This document shows positions 1 to 8,402 of a DNA stretch of 64,000 bases, piece by piece; the first letter of the stretch is position 1, and each line of letters opens with the position of its first letter. The DNA is taken from contig JAMPXC010000005.1 of assembly GCA_023701385.1 (NCBI GenBank), positions 1 through 64,000 on the forward strand, written 5' to 3'. Source of the stretch: Pseudobdellovibrio sp. GTDB lineage: Bacteria > Bdellovibrionota > Bdellovibrionia > Bdellovibrionales > Bdellovibrionaceae. The translations under genes and the position numbers were made by a program. The notes beneath the pieces are model-generated. The model did not search any database, had not been told where the DNA came from, and saw only the letters and a program-made list of their open reading frames with translations.

Positions 1-245
1 CGTAAGAGCGCGCGGTAAGTTTTAGCTCCAGAGTGCAAAGCTTGTGATAGGGGTTCGTGAAATTTGGGGTCACGCGCTACAACCACAAGGCCGCTGGTTT
101 GTTGATCTAAGCGATTTACGAAATTTACCTGCAGTTTTCGCTCTGTTAGCCAATCTAAAAGACTAGGCTTCTCATTGTGTACAGAAACACCATCCGGTTT
201 GTTGAGCACGATAAAAAAAGCATTATCCTCTAAGACTGAAATCAT
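1..245 (-). CDS. RluA-family RNA pseudouridine synthase (5' part only)
   Basis: The reverse strand from an ATG at 245 reads without a stop to the window edge, giving the first 81 residues of a protein that continues outside. It starts MISVLEDNAFFIVLNKPDGV, the usual opening of RluA-type synthases, and contains NRLDQQTSGLVVVAR, the family's catalytic HRLDxxTSG motif with the nucleophilic Asp kept and His replaced by Asn. These enzymes convert specific uridines in rRNA or tRNA to pseudouridine in the cytoplasm. No S4 domain precedes the catalytic motif, which is closer to the RluA/TruC-like short forms. The RNA target cannot be told from this fragment. It is divergent from the gene starting at 287. 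Confidence 0.85.
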   Translation of the reverse strand, partial: MISVLEDNAFFIVLNKPDGVSVHNEKPSLLDWLTERKLQVNFVNRLDQQTSGLVVVARDPKFHEPLSQALHSGAKTYRALL

Positions 246-286
246 GCTATTATTTACGAGTTAAGTTATTAAAAAGGCAAGGTTTT

Positions 287-670
287 ATGAATAATTCTAT
301 CAATGAAAATGCTATTAACGAAAACGACGAAGTTAAACCGGAAACTGAACAAGAGGCTTCTGCAGATTCAACTGAAGCACAAAAAGAAAAAGTAAAAATT
401 GAATTTCCATTTAGCGAAAAAGTTCGCGAAAAAGCCCCAAAAGCTTTTGAAGTGGCTGAAAACGTAGCGACTCAATGGAAGAATGATGAAAAATTCGAAG
501 TCGGTCTTGCGCATCCGTTAGCTGAAGTGGCGGCGGTAAAAGCTTTAGAAAAAGCTAAAGAAGTAGAAAAGAAACTTGAAGAAAAAGGTGTGATCACGGC
601 CGCTAAAATGGGTGTTGAAATCGCTAAACTTCAAGCGCAATCGTTACTTTCAAAAATTAAAAAATCGTAA
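287..670 (+). CDS. Small charged helical protein, unknown function
   Basis: This 127-residue protein is not recognised. Residues 1-40 are acidic and low in complexity (Asn, Glu, Lys), and the rest reads as amphipathic helix rich in Ala, Glu, Lys and Val with few aromatics. The heptad-like run around residues 75-110 (alternating KALEKAKEVEKKLEEKG) suggests a coiled coil or helical bundle. There is no signal peptide or membrane segment, so it is probably cytoplasmic. The ATG is preceded by AAGG. bolA follows 19 bp downstream on the same strand, so they may be co-transcribed. Ordinary codon use and an intact frame support a real gene. Confidence 0.7.
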   Translation: MNNSINENAINENDEVKPETEQEASADSTEAQKEKVKIEFPFSEKVREKAPKAFEVAENVATQWKNDEKFEVGLAHPLAEVAAVKALEKAKEVEKKLEEKGVITAAKMGVEIAKLQAQSLLSKIKKS

Positions 671-689
671 AAACTGAAAGCGAAAAGCA

Positions 690-971
690 ATGAGCCGCGA
701 CGAGCGTATTAAAAATATTTTGCAGCAGTTAAACCCTGTCATTTTTGAGTTAAAAAACGACAGCGCTAAACATGCAGGTCACGCTGACCATATGGGTGTA
801 GAGCCCACAGGTGAAACTCATTATAAACTAAAAATCGTCTCTGAAGTTTTTAAAGGAATGGGGCGTGTTGATCGTCAACGTAAAGTTTACGACCTGTTAA
901 GATCTGAATTCAATTCAGGCCTTCACGCACTTGAATTAAAAACTTTAACTCCTGAAGAAGTCAAAGGTTAA
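690..971 (+). CDS. bolA: BolA-family protein
   Basis: The 93-residue product has the BolA fold signature: a variable loop with HAGHADH (possible Fe-S ligand histidines), KIVSEVFKGMGRVDRQRKVY in the middle (family LVSxxFxGxxxVxRHRxVY) and a C-terminal GLHALELKTLTPEE, matching the family G-(V/L)-HAL-(S/E)-(I/L) strand. BolA proteins act in the cytoplasm with monothiol glutaredoxins in Fe-S trafficking, and some also affect transcription and cell shape. No glutaredoxin gene lies nearby. The length is normal for the family. The stop lies 7 bp before the TTG start of the Hsp70-like gene, which suggests one operon with that gene. Confidence 0.9.
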   Translation: MSRDERIKNILQQLNPVIFELKNDSAKHAGHADHMGVEPTGETHYKLKIVSEVFKGMGRVDRQRKVYDLLRSEFNSGLHALELKTLTPEEVKG

Positions 972-978
972 TCTCCTT

Positions 979-2274
979 TTGGCATCATTAAACACGCCCA
1001 TTTTAGCTATTGATTTTGGTACAAGTAATTCACTTGTAGGGTGTGTTTATAACGGCGAAAAAACCTTAGCGCTTCCGATCGACGATCTTAATTCTGATCC
1101 AACCATGATGCGCACACTTTTATATTTTCCAGATCCAGATGTGTGTTATTACGGTCAACGTGCGATTGATGAGTTTCTAGAAAACGATATGGAAGGGCGT
1201 TTGTTCCGTTCTTTCAAAACGCATTTGCCAAACCAGGGCTACTTAGGGACTGTATTTAACAATCGTGTTCTTTCTTTAGAAAATATTATTGGTTTATTTT
1301 TACTTGAATTAAAAAAGCGCGCTGAAAAAGCGATCGGGCAGAAAGTCACCCACGTGGTGATGGGAAGGCCCGCTCGTTATTCTATGGATGAAGTGGCCGA
1401 TGGTTTTGCTCTTCACCGTATGGAAAAGGCCTGTAAGTTTGCAGGCTTTGCCGATGTGCAATTTGTACCAGAACCGTTAGCGGCCGCTTTTGATTACCGC
1501 AGATCTGCCACCGAAGAAAAAACAATTCTAATTGGCGATTTCGGTGGGGGAACGAGTGATTTTACGATCATGCGTATTAACCCGAAAGAATTTAGCAAAA
1601 AAGACGTTCTATCGATTGAAGGTTGTCCGATGGCGGGTGACGCCCTTGATAGCGTGTTTATGGCTAATAAATTGAACGAATACTTTGGTGCAAAAACCAG
1701 ATACATGCTGCCGTTAGCAAGAAATGTGATGACGATGCCTCCAGCAGTCATGATGCGCCTAAACCATCCAGCTCACATCGTGCATTTAAAAGAAAAAGAC
1801 ACTTATGAATTCGTTAAAGAAGTTAGAAGGTGCGCCCTAACACCAAAAGATGCAGCAGGTGTTGATCGCCTATTTGCGATGATTGAAGATAATCAGATCT
1901 TTCCATTTTTTGAAAGTATTGAAGCGAGTAAAAAAGAATTATCAAAATCAGACAAATCAAATTTCAAATTCGATTATCCAGATATCGAAGTTTATGAAAC
2001 GTTCTCAAGTGAGCAATTCACCACTTGGGCAACAGACGTAAAAAATAATATTATCAGTGCTTTAGATCGATCTCTTCAAAAATCTGGTTTAACTGAAAAA
2101 CAAATCGATTTAGTGTGCTTAACAGGCGGAACATCAAAAGTACCTTTGATTAGAAAAGAATTCGAAGCCCGTTTTGGCCAAGAAAAGCTACAAACTCAGA
2201 CAGAATTCCATAGCGTAACGGCAGGGTTAGTTGAAGTGGCGTCGATCTGGGAAAAAGGCGATAAAGTTAGCTAA
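979..2274 (+). CDS. Hsp70-family ATPase-domain protein without substrate-binding domain (YegD-like)
   Basis: The product has 431 residues with the actin/Hsp70 ATPase motifs in order: phosphate-1 AIDFGTSNSLVG near residue 10, phosphate-2 IGDFGGGTSDFTI near 185 and the adenosine motif LVCLTGGTSKVPLI near 380. It stops shortly after the nucleotide-binding domain, so the beta-sandwich and lid of DnaK are missing, as in the YegD subgroup (about 450 residues). It is probably a cytoplasmic ATPase with a specialised client; the function is unknown. The frame starts at a TTG 7 bp after the bolA stop. No ATG near the start preserves the phosphate-1 strand, so TTG is the likely start, served by AAAGG inside the bolA end. 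Confidence 0.85.
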   Translation: MASLNTPILAIDFGTSNSLVGCVYNGEKTLALPIDDLNSDPTMMRTLLYFPDPDVCYYGQRAIDEFLENDMEGRLFRSFKTHLPNQGYLGTVFNNRVLSLENIIGLFLLELKKRAEKAIGQKVTHVVMGRPARYSMDEVADGFALHRMEKACKFAGFADVQFVPEPLAAAFDYRRSATEEKTILIGDFGGGTSDFTIMRINPKEFSKKDVLSIEGCPMAGDALDSVFMANKLNEYFGAKTRYMLPLARNVMTMPPAVMMRLNHPAHIVHLKEKDTYEFVKEVRRCALTPKDAAGVDRLFAMIEDNQIFPFFESIEASKKELSKSDKSNFKFDYPDIEVYETFSSEQFTTWATDVKNNIISALDRSLQKSGLTEKQIDLVCLTGGTSKVPLIRKEFEARFGQEKLQTQTEFHSVTAGLVEVASIWEKGDKVS

Positions 2275-2291
2275 GTCTTAAGCTAATATTC

Positions 2292-2546
2292 TTAGAAATC
2301 GTTCAGTTTTAGTTTTAGATCTTCAATTAAAGATTTAACTTTGTCTAATTGCTCTTCTTCAGGAGATTTTGCGGCGGGTTTCTGGTCAAGATCTGACCAT
2401 GAGCCCATAGCAGATTTCAGGTCTGTAGCCATAGAAGACCATTTAACCTTAGCTAAACCTTGCAGTTCTGAGGGGTTTAGTGCGCTTGGGTTTAATGCGC
2501 TGCTTTTAGCGCTGCTGCTATTCTTTGAAGACTTCTTGTTGCTCAT
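2292..2546 (-). CDS. Small hypothetical protein with Ser/Ala-rich N-terminus
   Basis: The 84-residue product is not recognised. Residues 1-30 are Lys/Ser/Ala rich and carry a tandem repeat SALNPSALNPSE. The C-terminus (EEEQLDKVKSLIEDLKLKLNDF) is a predicted charged helix with leucines in heptad spacing, possibly an oligomerisation helix. There is no signal peptide. The frame is open further upstream to an ATG at 2615, but that would overlap the ettA start on the other strand and add an unconvincing leader, so I chose the ATG at 2546 (MSNKKSSK). No strong ribosome site is visible for either start. It converges on the Hsp70-like gene, 17 bp away. Confidence 0.55.
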   Translation of the reverse strand: MSNKKSSKNSSSAKSSALNPSALNPSELQGLAKVKWSSMATDLKSAMGSWSDLDQKPAAKSPEEEQLDKVKSLIEDLKLKLNDF

Positions 2547-2613
2547 TACTTTAGTTGTGTTGCCTTTAGACTCTATGGTACTAATATCACTTTGAAAATC
2601 AAGGGAGAAGTGC

Positions 2614-4290
2614 ATGTCTCAAGATATTATCTACACAATGAAGGGTGTCTCTAAAGTTTACCCTCCAAATCGTTTCGTTCTAAAAGATATTTATTTATCG
2701 TATTTTTATGGCGCAAAAATCGGCGTTCTAGGTCTGAATGGTTCAGGTAAGTCATCATTGCTAAGAATTATGGCGGGTGTTGACACTGAATTTTTAGGCG
2801 AAGCATTTCCGGCAAAGAAGATGAAAGTCGGCTACTTAGAGCAAGAACCTCAATTAGATGAAACACTTAATGTTCGTGATAATATTTTTTCTCAAATGGG
2901 AGACCTTCCTAAATTGATGAAAGATTACAATGCGATCAATGATAAGTTTTCTGATCCTGATTTAGATCCCGATGAGATGAACAAGCTGATCGAAAAACAG
3001 GGTGAGCTTCAAGAAAAAATCGAACAAATGGGCGGCTGGGAAGTCGACCAAAAAATCGAATTAGTCATCGATGCTTTACGTTGTCCGGAGCCAGATAGCC
3101 CGGTCACGCACTTATCAGGCGGTGAAAAACGCCGTGTCGCTCTTGCTCGTTTAATTATGTCTAATCCAGATATTTTACTTCTCGATGAGCCGACGAATCA
3201 CTTGGATGCTGAATCAGTTGGTTGGTTAGAGCAGTACTTAGCTAAATTCCCAGGCACAGTTATCGCCGTAACCCATGATCGTTACTTCTTAGATAACGTA
3301 GCCGGTTGGATTTTAGAATTAGACCGCGGTGAAGGTATTCCTTGGAAAGGAAATTACTCTTCTTGGTTAGAGCAAAAAGATAAACGTTTAGCGCAAGAGC
3401 AACAGTCTCAATCTAAAAAAGCTAAAACATTAGAGCGCGAGTTAGAATGGATCCGTCAGGGTGCAAAAGCCCGCCAATCTAAATCAAAAGCACGTATCCA
3501 CGCGTACGAAGATTTATTAAAAGAACCTTCAGCTGAAAAATTACAAGAGATGTCGATCTACATTCCGCCTGGACCTCGTTTAGGTAACATCGTTGTTGAA
3601 GCTAAAGGTGTAACAAAAGGCTACGGCAAAAAATTATTACTTGATGGCGTAGATTTCGTAATTCCTAAAGGGGCTATCGTAGGCGTTATCGGGCCGAACG
3701 GTGCCGGTAAATCAACATTATTTAAAATGATCACAGGCAAAGAAAAACCAGATTCTGGAACTTTTAAAGTCGGTGAAACAGTTAAGATTGCTTACGTTGA
3801 TCAAACACGTGAAACTCTTGATCCGAATAAAACAATCTTTGATGAATTATCTGGCGGAGCTGATTTAATTAAATTAGGTAACCGCGAAGTTCCAGCTCGT
3901 CAGTACGTCAGCTGGTTTAATTTCTCGGGCACAGACCAACAGAAAAAAGTGGGCACATTATCAGGTGGTGAAAGAAACCGCGTGAATATGGCTAAAATCT
4001 TAAAAGAAGGTGCGAACTTACTTTTACTAGATGAGCCGACGAATGACTTAGACGTAAATACAATGCGTGCGCTGGAAGAAGCATTAAACGAATTCGGTGG
4101 ATCTGCGATTGTGATTTCCCATGATCGTTGGTTCTTAGACCGCGTTTGTACGCACACTATGGCGTTTGAAGGGGATTCAAAAGTTTACTTCTACCCAGGT
4201 TCATTCTCTGAGTATGAAGAAGACCGTAAAAAACGCATGGGCGAAGATGCCACACCAAAACGCATTCGCTACAGAATGATCGACCAATAA
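2614..4290 (+). CDS. ettA: Energy-dependent translational throttle protein EttA (ABC-F ATPase)
   Basis: This 558-residue protein is a soluble ABC-F protein with two complete nucleotide-binding domains and no membrane segment. NBD1 has Walker A GLNGSGKS near residue 40, signature LSGGEKRRVALARL and Walker B ILLLDEPTNHLD. The linker carries the arm and a P-site tRNA interaction region rich in basic residues (EWIRQGAKARQSKSKARI). NBD2 has GPNGAGKS, LSGGERNRV and LLLLDEPTNDLD. The length matches E. coli EttA (555). The family binds the ribosomal E site and gates the first elongation steps according to the ATP/ADP ratio. Its start overlaps the upstream leader of the minus-strand gene; a GGGAGAA ribosome site precedes the ATG. 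A hairpin terminator follows at 4406. Confidence 0.95.
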   Translation: MSQDIIYTMKGVSKVYPPNRFVLKDIYLSYFYGAKIGVLGLNGSGKSSLLRIMAGVDTEFLGEAFPAKKMKVGYLEQEPQLDETLNVRDNIFSQMGDLPKLMKDYNAINDKFSDPDLDPDEMNKLIEKQGELQEKIEQMGGWEVDQKIELVIDALRCPEPDSPVTHLSGGEKRRVALARLIMSNPDILLLDEPTNHLDAESVGWLEQYLAKFPGTVIAVTHDRYFLDNVAGWILELDRGEGIPWKGNYSSWLEQKDKRLAQEQQSQSKKAKTLERELEWIRQGAKARQSKSKARIHAYEDLLKEPSAEKLQEMSIYIPPGPRLGNIVVEAKGVTKGYGKKLLLDGVDFVIPKGAIVGVIGPNGAGKSTLFKMITGKEKPDSGTFKVGETVKIAYVDQTRETLDPNKTIFDELSGGADLIKLGNREVPARQYVSWFNFSGTDQQKKVGTLSGGERNRVNMAKILKEGANLLLLDEPTNDLDVNTMRALEEALNEFGGSAIVISHDRWFLDRVCTHTMAFEGDSKVYFYPGSFSEYEEDRKKRMGEDATPKRIRYRMIDQ

Positions 4291-4294
4291 GCGC

Positions 4295-4359
4295 GTAGCT
4301 CTTCGTTGCCGCGTCGGCGACATACTGTACGTATTGTCGCCTCCTTGCGCCTCGATCTA
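4295..4359. repeat. REP-like imperfect palindrome downstream of ettA
   Basis: The core at 4316-4341 is GGCGACATAC, a TGTAC centre, then GTATTGTCGCC: two arms that pair with one bulged base. Weaker complementarity extends outward on both sides to about 4295 and 4359. It starts 5 bp after the ettA stop codon and precedes the T-tailed terminator. Its shape resembles the extragenic palindromes scattered through many proteobacterial genomes. I saw no second copy in this window, so repeat status is an inference from structure. Confidence 0.5.
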
Positions 4360-4405
4360 AGCACTATTGATCAATCATTAACTAGTCAGTGATTTGATGA
4401 TTAAT

Positions 4406-4437
4406 AAAAAGCCGCTTGAAGAGATTCAGCGGCTTTT
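4406..4437 (+). terminator. Intrinsic terminator of ettA
   Basis: AAAAA-GCCGCT...AGCGGC-TTTTTT forms a GC-rich stem with a short loop and a T-run on the plus strand. It lies 115 bp after the ettA stop codon. Confidence 0.85.
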
Positions 4438-4650
4438 TTATTTGTAGCACTTGAAAACAGGAGTGGTCTTTAAGGGGCAGTTATAGATTTTTGATGGTTA
4501 GATCCAGGGTGTTTGTGTTCGGGTTTCGGATGAGATCATTGATTCGAAATGGCTCAGTAGTGATTTGGTTCGGTCGCGGTTTTGCAATTCTTGAATTATT
4601 ATGCAAAGAGCTGTTCAAACTGTATTAACAAATAAAAACTCTGTCTATAA

Positions 4651-4934
4651 ATTGCCTCAGGAGAATTTAGACTACATTATCCACGCTATTCATTGCGTAA
4701 GTTTGCTAAAGAACTCGAACTTACGCCCATGCATTTAAGTTACATTTTACGAGGGCAGAGAGGTTTATCTCGTAAAAAGCCGAGATCGTAGTGAAAGTTT
4801 TAAGATTATCATACAAAGAGAGAAGAACATTTTTGCAGATAGTATCGGCTTTAAGCGCTAGAGCCAGCAAAGAAAGAAACTTAGCTCAGTTGGGTTTACG
4901 TAACTCAATGCTTATTTCTTCTCAGGACCAATAA
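4651..4934 (+). pseudogene. Frameshifted and truncated DUF4423/TIGR02147-type regulator remnant
   Basis: Two frames join into one recognisable N-terminal domain. In the first (4651-4778), YSLRKFAKELELTPMHLSYI continues with LRGQRGLSRKK. A -1 shift in an A-run at 4774-4778 moves the reading to the second frame, AEIVVKVLRLSYKERRTFLQ, followed by an ARASKERNLAQ segment. The order (xRAFAxxLgLsxsxLSxxLxGkrGLSxxkAxkia..L.L...E...F..Lv...hARsxxEr..A) is that of the TIGR02147/DUF4423 proteins frequent in Bdellovibrio-like bacteria, which are about 270 residues with a helix-turn-helix-like N-terminus. Only about 85 residues remain; the rest is missing and the frame runs into the 3' end of the opposite gene. 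An upstream stop at 4648 removes the normal start. Confidence 0.7.
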
Positions 4935-5277
4935 CTTCGTCCGTGAATGTGACAAAGTGAAACTTAAATTTTCTAGGGTGTGTTTCGGCCCATTTTTTAA
5001 CGACTAAAACCATTTCATTTCTAACTAGCTCACGCGCTTCCGGAGATTTTTCGCCGTAATAATCGCAGTAAACCGTTAAAGCGTCGCCACTGGTGTCAGT
5101 CCACATCGGGCGGGCAAAAACATGATCGGGTGTTTGTGATTTTGTAATGACCGGAAATAACGATTGTTCAATCGCCGATTCAACTTTTTCGTCACGTTGG
5201 TGAGCCAGAGTGTTCCAGCCCCATTGTGCAAAAAGACCAAGTACAATTAATCCGATAATTCCTAAAACGTATTTCAT
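4912..5277 (-). CDS. Small membrane-anchored protein, last gene of the mre/mrd operon
   Basis: The 121-residue protein is not recognised. Residues 3-24 form one N-terminal transmembrane helix (VLGIIGLIVLGLFAQWGW). About 95 residues follow, probably periplasmic, with a compact alpha/beta look and two conserved-looking stretches, ARPMWTDTSGDALTVYCDYY and KFKFHFVTFTDEV. It starts 1 bp after the rodA stop, so it is almost certainly translated with the elongation genes; a role in the elongation machinery is an inference from position only. Its 3' end overlaps the degenerate regulator remnant on the other strand. Confidence 0.7.
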   Translation of the reverse strand: MKYVLGIIGLIVLGLFAQWGWNTLAHQRDEKVESAIEQSLFPVITKSQTPDHVFARPMWTDTSGDALTVYCDYYGEKSPEARELVRNEMVLVVKKWAETHPRKFKFHFVTFTDEVIGPEKK

Positions 5278-5278
5278 C

Positions 5279-6406
5279 TTAGAATAAGTATCTGCGGTAG
5301 GCGACAGAGCTGATTAAGCCCATACCTAACATTGTGGTTAACATTCCCGATCCACCGTAACTAAGAAGTGGTAATGGAACGCCCACGATCGGTAAAAGTC
5401 CTATAACCATGCCGATATTGATAAACATATGCCAGAATAAGTATGCGGTAACACCGACCACAACCAGAGCTCCGAATTTATCCCGGGCTCTAGAGGCAAT
5501 TTCAAAACACACTAAGAATAAGAAAATAAACGTAGTTAAAACGGCGATACTTCCGACAAAACCCCACTCTTCAGATAATACCGAATAAATAAAGTCAGTG
5601 TGGCGCTCGGGTAAGAATTCTAACTGTGACTGTGTTCCTTGGCGAAAACCTTTACCGAAAAACTGTCCTGAACCAACGGCAATACGCGATTGAATCGAAT
5701 TATAACCTTTACCTTGAGGATCTGAATCCGGAGAGATAAACGTATAAACACGGTGTCTTTGGTAATCTTTAAGAGCGTATTTCCAGACAACAGGTAAAGC
5801 GACTAAACCTAAACCAATGATCGTAATCAAGATACTTTTTCTGATTTTAACGAAGAATAATAAAGTACCACCGATTAACATTAACATCATAGCGGTTCCT
5901 AAATCGGGCTGCTTCATCGTTAAGACAAACGGGACAAATAATAAAGCAAACGGAAATAAAAGATCACGAATTCCCATACCAGGGCCTTCAGGATTTCGGG
6001 TGATTAAAATCTTAGATAAAACTAAGATTAAACACATCTTCATCGTTTCAGAAGGTTGGTATCTGAAAAACTTAAGATCAATCCAACGTTGACCGCCTAG
6101 AACCACTTTACCGAAAAAATCCACGTAAACTAAAGCGCCGACATTTACTATGTACATAAGCCAGATCACACGATTAATCCAAATGTAATCTAAAAAGGTC
6201 ATTACAAAGAAAATTGTCCAGCCGGCTGTAAGCCACACGATCTGTTGAATAAACAAAGTTTCAACTTCGGTTGAGTGAGGTCCGTGAGTCGCGCTAAATA
6301 AATTAATAAGCCCAATCACGTTCAAAGTAAAAATTAAACCAATTAAGCGCAAATCGATGCGGCTTAAAAAGTTTCTTTCTGTTACGTTAATTCCACCAAT
6401 TGACAT
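5279..6406 (-). CDS. rodA: SEDS peptidoglycan glycosyltransferase RodA
   Basis: The 375-residue product is a polytopic membrane protein with about ten hydrophobic segments and the SEDS family landmarks: LINLFSATHG in the first helix region, GGQRWIDLKFFRYQPSE (family GxxRWIxlGxxxxQPSE), KQPDLGTAMM (family xQPDLGTA with the essential Asp) and LPLLSYGGSGMLTTMLGMGL near the C-terminus. RodA polymerises lipid II glycan strands for side-wall elongation together with PBP2. The ATG has AAGGA upstream. It lies 13 bp after mrdA and is followed at once by a small membrane protein. Confidence 0.95.
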   Translation of the reverse strand: MSIGGINVTERNFLSRIDLRLIGLIFTLNVIGLINLFSATHGPHSTEVETLFIQQIVWLTAGWTIFFVMTFLDYIWINRVIWLMYIVNVGALVYVDFFGKVVLGGQRWIDLKFFRYQPSETMKMCLILVLSKILITRNPEGPGMGIRDLLFPFALLFVPFVLTMKQPDLGTAMMLMLIGGTLLFFVKIRKSILITIIGLGLVALPVVWKYALKDYQRHRVYTFISPDSDPQGKGYNSIQSRIAVGSGQFFGKGFRQGTQSQLEFLPERHTDFIYSVLSEEWGFVGSIAVLTTFIFLFLVCFEIASRARDKFGALVVVGVTAYLFWHMFINIGMVIGLLPIVGVPLPLLSYGGSGMLTTMLGMGLISSVAYRRYLF

Positions 6407-6419
6407 AATTTACGATTCC

Positions 6420-8402
6420 TTAATCATTGCTCGCAGGAGCTGTTGTCACAATGCCTCGAGCATTCGGATTTTTCTTTAAGGCATCTCTGATGATATCGGG
6501 ATGATACTTCTTGAAATAAGCTTCCATGATATCGCGTACGATCGGAGCAGCCCCTGTGTTGCCGTGACAAGCATGCTGGGCAAGTACGGCGACAGTGATT
6601 TCTGGTTTATCAGCCGGAGCCCACGCTACGAACCAACCATGATGGCGCATTTGTATAGGGCGCGCTTCGCACGATTGATAGATTTGATCTGCCGAGAAGC
6701 TCATAACTTGGGCCGTACCAGTTTTTCCAGCCATTTCAACGCCAGGAACTTTCCAATGACGGGCGGTACCGCCAGACCCATTGGCCACGCGTCTCATCGC
6801 TTCTTTTACGACTTTGAAAGTGCTTTTATCGATTTTAAAACCATTCGGTTGCGGTAACGTGACATCACGTAATTCTGCAGGAAAACGTTCAAATAAAATT
6901 TTACCCTCATGGTCAGTTACTTTTTTAACGATAAAAGGTTTTACAACTTTACCTTCAGTACCAATCGTATTGTAGGCGACGGCCATTTGAAGTGGTGTAG
7001 CTGTTACGTAACCTTGACCGATGGCCATTGTTAAGTTTTCACCTGGTTGCCACTCTTCGCCTAAGCGGGCTTTTTTCCATTCAGAACTTGGTAGTCTTCC
7101 CGGAGCCTCACGGTCCATCTCAATACCTGTGCGTGCGCCCAGGCCAAGTAATGAAATGTAGTTATACATTTTATCAACGCCTAAAGAGATACCCATTTTA
7201 TAGAAGAAAACGTTCGAAGATTTTTCAATCGCCGTGTAAACGTCAACGCTTCCGAAACCATTTTTATTATGATCATGGAAGTAACGGTTACCGAACCACA
7301 GTTTTGAAGGTGTGGCAACGATCGTTTTGTCATTGATTACTTTTTCTTGAAGGGCTGCTAAAGCCACCATCGGTTTAAAAGTTGATCCCGGCCAGAAGTG
7401 ATCTTGAATCACTTTATTACGGAACGGTTTAAATGGATCAGTACTTAACTTACCCATGATCTTTGTTGGCACATCCGATGTAAAAATATTCGGGTCAAAA
7501 CTTGGTGAATTTAACCAAGCTAAGATTTCACCGTTAGATTTCATCGCCACAACCGAACCGATACGGTTTAGTTTAGTAAATGAATCGTAGGCTGCAATCT
7601 GAATATCGCGGTCAATAGTCAGGGTTGCGCCATGACCATGCACCGGCTCGATATCTTTAATTTGTTCACCGTAAATATTTGGAATCTCAGTGATAGTTTC
7701 ACGGCCATGGGCGTCGACTTGCACGAAGCTTACGCCATCAATACCACGGATTTTTTTCTCTAAGTGCTCTTCAAGGCCTGATTTACCAATGATATCACCT
7801 TGTTCAAAGAATAAATCCGGGCCATTTTTCTTATTTAACTTTTCGATTTCTTTTTTAGAAATCTCGCCCACATAACCAAATAACTGAGCGCCATCTTCAC
7901 GAAGTGGGTAGTAACGGATAATCGATTCGCGAATCTCTAATCCTGGGTAATCTAAGCGGATACGTTTTAAACGAAACACTTCTTCACGCGACAAATTATC
8001 TTTTAAGCGGATTAAAGAAAAAGGGCCGTTTAATTTTTTAGAACGCGTGATTTTTTCAATAAGTTTTGCGGGCTCCATGCCGATGACTGGCGCCACGTTT
8101 TCAGAAAGAGCTTTTAAATCTTCGATATATTGCGGGGAAATAACGGCTTCAAAACCCGGTAAATTTTCAACCAAAGCGCGTCCATCACGATCCATAATCA
8201 GACCACGTGGGGCCATGATTTTCGTTTGTTTAACACGGTTTTTTTCCGAGTATTGGCGAAGCTCACGGCCGTTAATGATTTGAAGCCACATTAAACGTGT
8301 GGTAAAGATAACCGCTGTGATCGCCACGAAAATATAAAACGGGCGGTAGCGGTTAAGAAAATCTCTAGCCTCTTCGGGGTTACTAATATACTGCGTTCTC
8401 AT
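6420..8402 (-). CDS. mrdA: Penicillin-binding protein 2, elongation-specific transpeptidase
   Basis: The 660-residue product has an N-terminal membrane anchor (residues 25-45), a pedestal/dimerisation region including APRGLIMDRDGRALVENLPG, and a C-terminal transpeptidase domain with all three active-site motifs: STFK in FWPGSTFKPMVALAAL, SSN in EKSSNVFFYKMG and KTG in AGKTGTAQV. This is the class B PBP partner of RodA, cross-linking peptidoglycan during elongation in the periplasm. Its start overlaps the mreD stop as ATGA at 8399-8402, with GAGGTGG upstream, which indicates translational coupling. The length is slightly above E. coli PBP2 (633). Confidence 0.95.
   Translation of the reverse strand: MRTQYISNPEEARDFLNRYRPFYIFVAITAVIFTTRLMWLQIINGRELRQYSEKNRVKQTKIMAPRGLIMDRDGRALVENLPGFEAVISPQYIEDLKALSENVAPVIGMEPAKLIEKITRSKKLNGPFSLIRLKDNLSREEVFRLKRIRLDYPGLEIRESIIRYYPLREDGAQLFGYVGEISKKEIEKLNKKNGPDLFFEQGDIIGKSGLEEHLEKKIRGIDGVSFVQVDAHGRETITEIPNIYGEQIKDIEPVHGHGATLTIDRDIQIAAYDSFTKLNRIGSVVAMKSNGEILAWLNSPSFDPNIFTSDVPTKIMGKLSTDPFKPFRNKVIQDHFWPGSTFKPMVALAALQEKVINDKTIVATPSKLWFGNRYFHDHNKNGFGSVDVYTAIEKSSNVFFYKMGISLGVDKMYNYISLLGLGARTGIEMDREAPGRLPSSEWKKARLGEEWQPGENLTMAIGQGYVTATPLQMAVAYNTIGTEGKVVKPFIVKKVTDHEGKILFERFPAELRDVTLPQPNGFKIDKSTFKVVKEAMRRVANGSGGTARHWKVPGVEMAGKTGTAQVMSFSADQIYQSCEARPIQMRHHGWFVAWAPADKPEITVAVLAQHACHGNTGAAPIVRDIMEAYFKKYHPDIIRDALKKNPNARGIVTTAPASND

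Noticed and set aside
2341..2595. Plus-strand 84-residue hydrophobic frame opposite the small SALNP protein
   Set aside because: It mirrors the minus-strand gene codon for codon, has no ribosome site, and its hydrophobicity is what an antisense of Ser/Lys-rich coding gives.
4441..4650. Possible 5' continuation of the regulator remnant
   Set aside because: All frames are closed by stops and no family motif can be read, so I did not extend the pseudogene.
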